Shown: positions 6,165 to 7,207 of the stretch, piece by piece
Position numbering within the stretch: the stretch's first letter is position 1
Layout of the letters: every line of letters begins with the position of its first letter
NCBI GenBank assembly: GCA_038239365.1
Contig: JBBSEU010000285.1
Location: 1-7,207, forward strand
Source of the DNA: JBBRMW01 sp038239365
GTDB taxonomy: Bacteria; Chloroflexota; Anaerolineae; Aggregatilineales; UBA2796
Reading direction: 5' to 3'
DNA length: 7,207 nucleotides
Program-made: the position numbers and the translations under genes
Notes under the pieces: model-generated
The model's database searches: none
The model's input: the letters and a program-made list of their open reading frames with translations, nothing else
Told to the model about the DNA's origin: nothing

Positions 6165-6176
6165 TAGGACTACCGC
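6161..6176. promoter_or_regulatory. Predicted FadR/GntR operator O2 for autoregulation
   Basis: GTGGTAG, two bases, then CTACCGC form an inverted repeat with one mismatch. Within it, TGGTAGGACTA (6162-6172) fits TnGTnnnACnA. It lies 8-18 bases downstream of the predicted plus-strand -10, mirroring O1 in the other promoter. It shares the TGGTAG and CTACC half-sites with O1 but has a shorter centre, so affinity or register may differ. Confidence 0.58.
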
Positions 6177-6221
6177 TGCGATGCGAGAGTTCACACATCA
6201 TCATTTAGGACACATTAGCCA

Positions 6222-7010
6222 ATGACTGACCTGACATCGAAACCTTTGCATCTAAAGCCAATTAAACGTGAAAGCGTAAAAGATCAGGCACTTGAGCAGC
6301 TTAGGCAGTTGATCGTGTCTGGCGCGATCAATGCCAATGGACGACTGCCTTCGGAGCGCGATCTGGCGGAACGCCTGGGTGTGGGGCGCAACAGTGTTCG
6401 TGAAGCATTAAAGGTACTTGAAGCACTCGGCCTGATCGAATCGCGGATCGGTGAGGGGACATTTGTCGTGGCGCAGACCGGGGCAACCATTGGCCGCGCA
6501 ATTGGCTTGAGTCTGGCCGCGCAGGGTGGCACTCTGGTTGAACTACATGACGCCCGCCTAATGATCGAGGCCAGTACGGTTCGTGCGGCGGCCACTCGTG
6601 CCACAAAAGAAGACCTTCGGCTGTTGGCCGATGAGCTGCACAAAATGGATACTGCCGTTGAATTTCGGGCGTACCTGACTGCGGATATGAACTTTCATCG
6701 GGTGATTGCTAAGGCCAGCCATAACGAGGTTATCTGGCAAATTATGACCAACCTGATCGATCTTCTGGAGGCCACCTTGCAGGAAATACACCTCGATTCA
6801 ATTGGTACGACGCAGGAGGGTGAAGGGACACATCACCTTGTCTATGTGGCTATCCTCCAGCAGAATCCCGACGCGGCAGAACTGGCAATGCGTAAACACC
6901 TTGAGTTTTCCACTCAATATTGGCAAGCGATCATCTCTGTGGCGGCGGCAGACACCGTTGATCAAGCCTCTCAAAGTGACGATGCGATCAAACGGGGCAA
7001 TACTTCGTAA
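6222..7010 (+). CDS. GntR-family transcriptional regulator, FadR/FCD subfamily
   Basis: This 262-residue DNA-binding regulator carries an N-terminal winged helix-turn-helix at about 16-84, with GRLPSERDLAERLGVGRNSV (40-59) followed by REALKVLEALGLIE and the wing GEGTFV (78-82). The C-terminal all-helical FCD ligand-binding domain covers about 105-235. Its probable metal ligands are Asp155, His159 (DMNFH), His204 and His226 (RKHL); the spacing of 4, 45 and 22 closely follows LldR-type FCD proteins. Such proteins usually sense carboxylates such as uronates, gluconate or lactate, and commonly repress until ligand binds. AGGA lies 11 bases before the ATG. It is divergent from the transport operon, with matching operators in between, so control of that operon and of itself is the natural inference. 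Its ligand is unknown; an aldonate or uronate fits the UxuA-like genes. Confidence 0.93.
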   Translation: MTDLTSKPLHLKPIKRESVKDQALEQLRQLIVSGAINANGRLPSERDLAERLGVGRNSVREALKVLEALGLIESRIGEGTFVVAQTGATIGRAIGLSLAAQGGTLVELHDARLMIEASTVRAAATRATKEDLRLLADELHKMDTAVEFRAYLTADMNFHRVIAKASHNEVIWQIMTNLIDLLEATLQEIHLDSIGTTQEGEGTHHLVYVAILQQNPDAAELAMRKHLEFSTQYWQAIISVAAADTVDQASQSDDAIKRGNTS

Positions 7011-7030
7011 AGACGCAACCGCGCCATAAG

Positions 7031-7207
7031 TTATCCAGTTTCCCGGCGAAATGAACCAGGGCTTTTGCCCGCAATCCGCTTGACATAGCGGCTCAGGTGG
7101 CTGGCTGAGTCGAATCCACACAGTCCGGCCACAATTTCCAGCGAAAAATCAGTGGTACGGATGATCGAAATGGCATTCTGAACGCGCAGGGTGAGCAGGT
7201 AATCCAT
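7031..7207 (-). CDS. AraC-family transcriptional regulator, C-terminal fragment (5' part beyond the window)
   Basis: The last 58 codons of a frame end in TAA at 7033-7031. The peptide carries the second helix-turn-helix of AraC/XylS proteins: FSLEIVAGLCGFDSASHLSR (21-40), then YVKRIAGKSPGSFRRE. This matches the family signature A..CGF.S.S...R..K...G.SP..FR. The upstream YLLTLRVQNAISII resembles the linker helix of the domain. The terminal ATG at 7207 is probably an internal Met, because AraC proteins need the first helix-turn-helix and usually a sensor domain before this point. It converges on the GntR gene with a 20-base gap and no visible terminator. Whether it controls this operon cannot be said. 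Confidence 0.85.
   Translation of the reverse strand: MDYLLTLRVQNAISIIRTTDFSLEIVAGLCGFDSASHLSRYVKRIAGKSPGSFRRETG

Noticed and set aside
6192..6211. ACACATCAT similarity between the GntR leader and the binding-protein leader (4087-4101, minus strand)
   Set aside because: The match is short, A/T-rich and in different positions relative to the genes; it is best explained by chance.
7011..7030. Bidirectional terminator between the GntR and AraC genes
   Set aside because: The 20-base gap has no inverted repeat or T-tract; the convergent transcripts probably overlap.

Overview
The window holds the 5' two-thirds or more of a leftward (minus-strand) carbohydrate uptake and catabolism operon, a divergent GntR/FadR-type regulator, and the tail of an AraC-type regulator. 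Coding density is high, base composition is near 50% G+C by eye, starts are ATG with Shine-Dalgarno sites, and every gene is bacterial. The mix of CUT1 sugar-ABC genes, UxuA-like proteins and a PhyH-type oxygenase resembles carbohydrate loci of Chloroflexota and similar soil or sediment bacteria. That placement is an impression from protein style, not a demonstrated assignment.

Layout, in transcription order on the minus strand: MalF-like permease (6022-5051), MalG-like permease (5048-4164), extracellular sugar-binding protein (4060-2708), UxuA-family dehydratase (2630-1635), phytanoyl-CoA dioxygenase-like Fe(II)/2-oxoglutarate oxygenase (1595-861), and a second UxuA-family protein (800 to beyond position 1, cut by the window edge). 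On the plus strand, a FadR/FCD-type GntR regulator runs 6222-7010. A minus-strand AraC-family C-terminus (7207-7031) meets it tail to tail across 20 bases.

The longest gene-free stretch is the 199-base divergent intergenic region (6023-6221). It appears to hold back-to-back promoters with overlapping -35 boxes. Each promoter has a TnGTnnnACnA-type FadR-family operator just downstream of its -10. This suggests that the GntR protein represses both the operon and its own gene until a sugar-acid-type ligand is present. Other gaps carry small structures: a perfect 10-bp hairpin after the binding-protein gene, and a palindrome plus a near-perfect Shine-Dalgarno with no start codon after the second permease.

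Working model (inference): the binding protein and two permeases, with an ATPase encoded elsewhere, import a sugar or uronate-containing oligosaccharide. The UxuA-like enzymes dehydrate or isomerise a mannonate-like acid. The PhyH-like enzyme hydroxylates or oxidatively opens a substrate or intermediate. The unusual part is the oxygenase sandwiched between two diverged UxuA paralogues. I found no CRISPR array, transposon, tRNA, rRNA or defence system, and most of the window is an ordinary catabolic operon.
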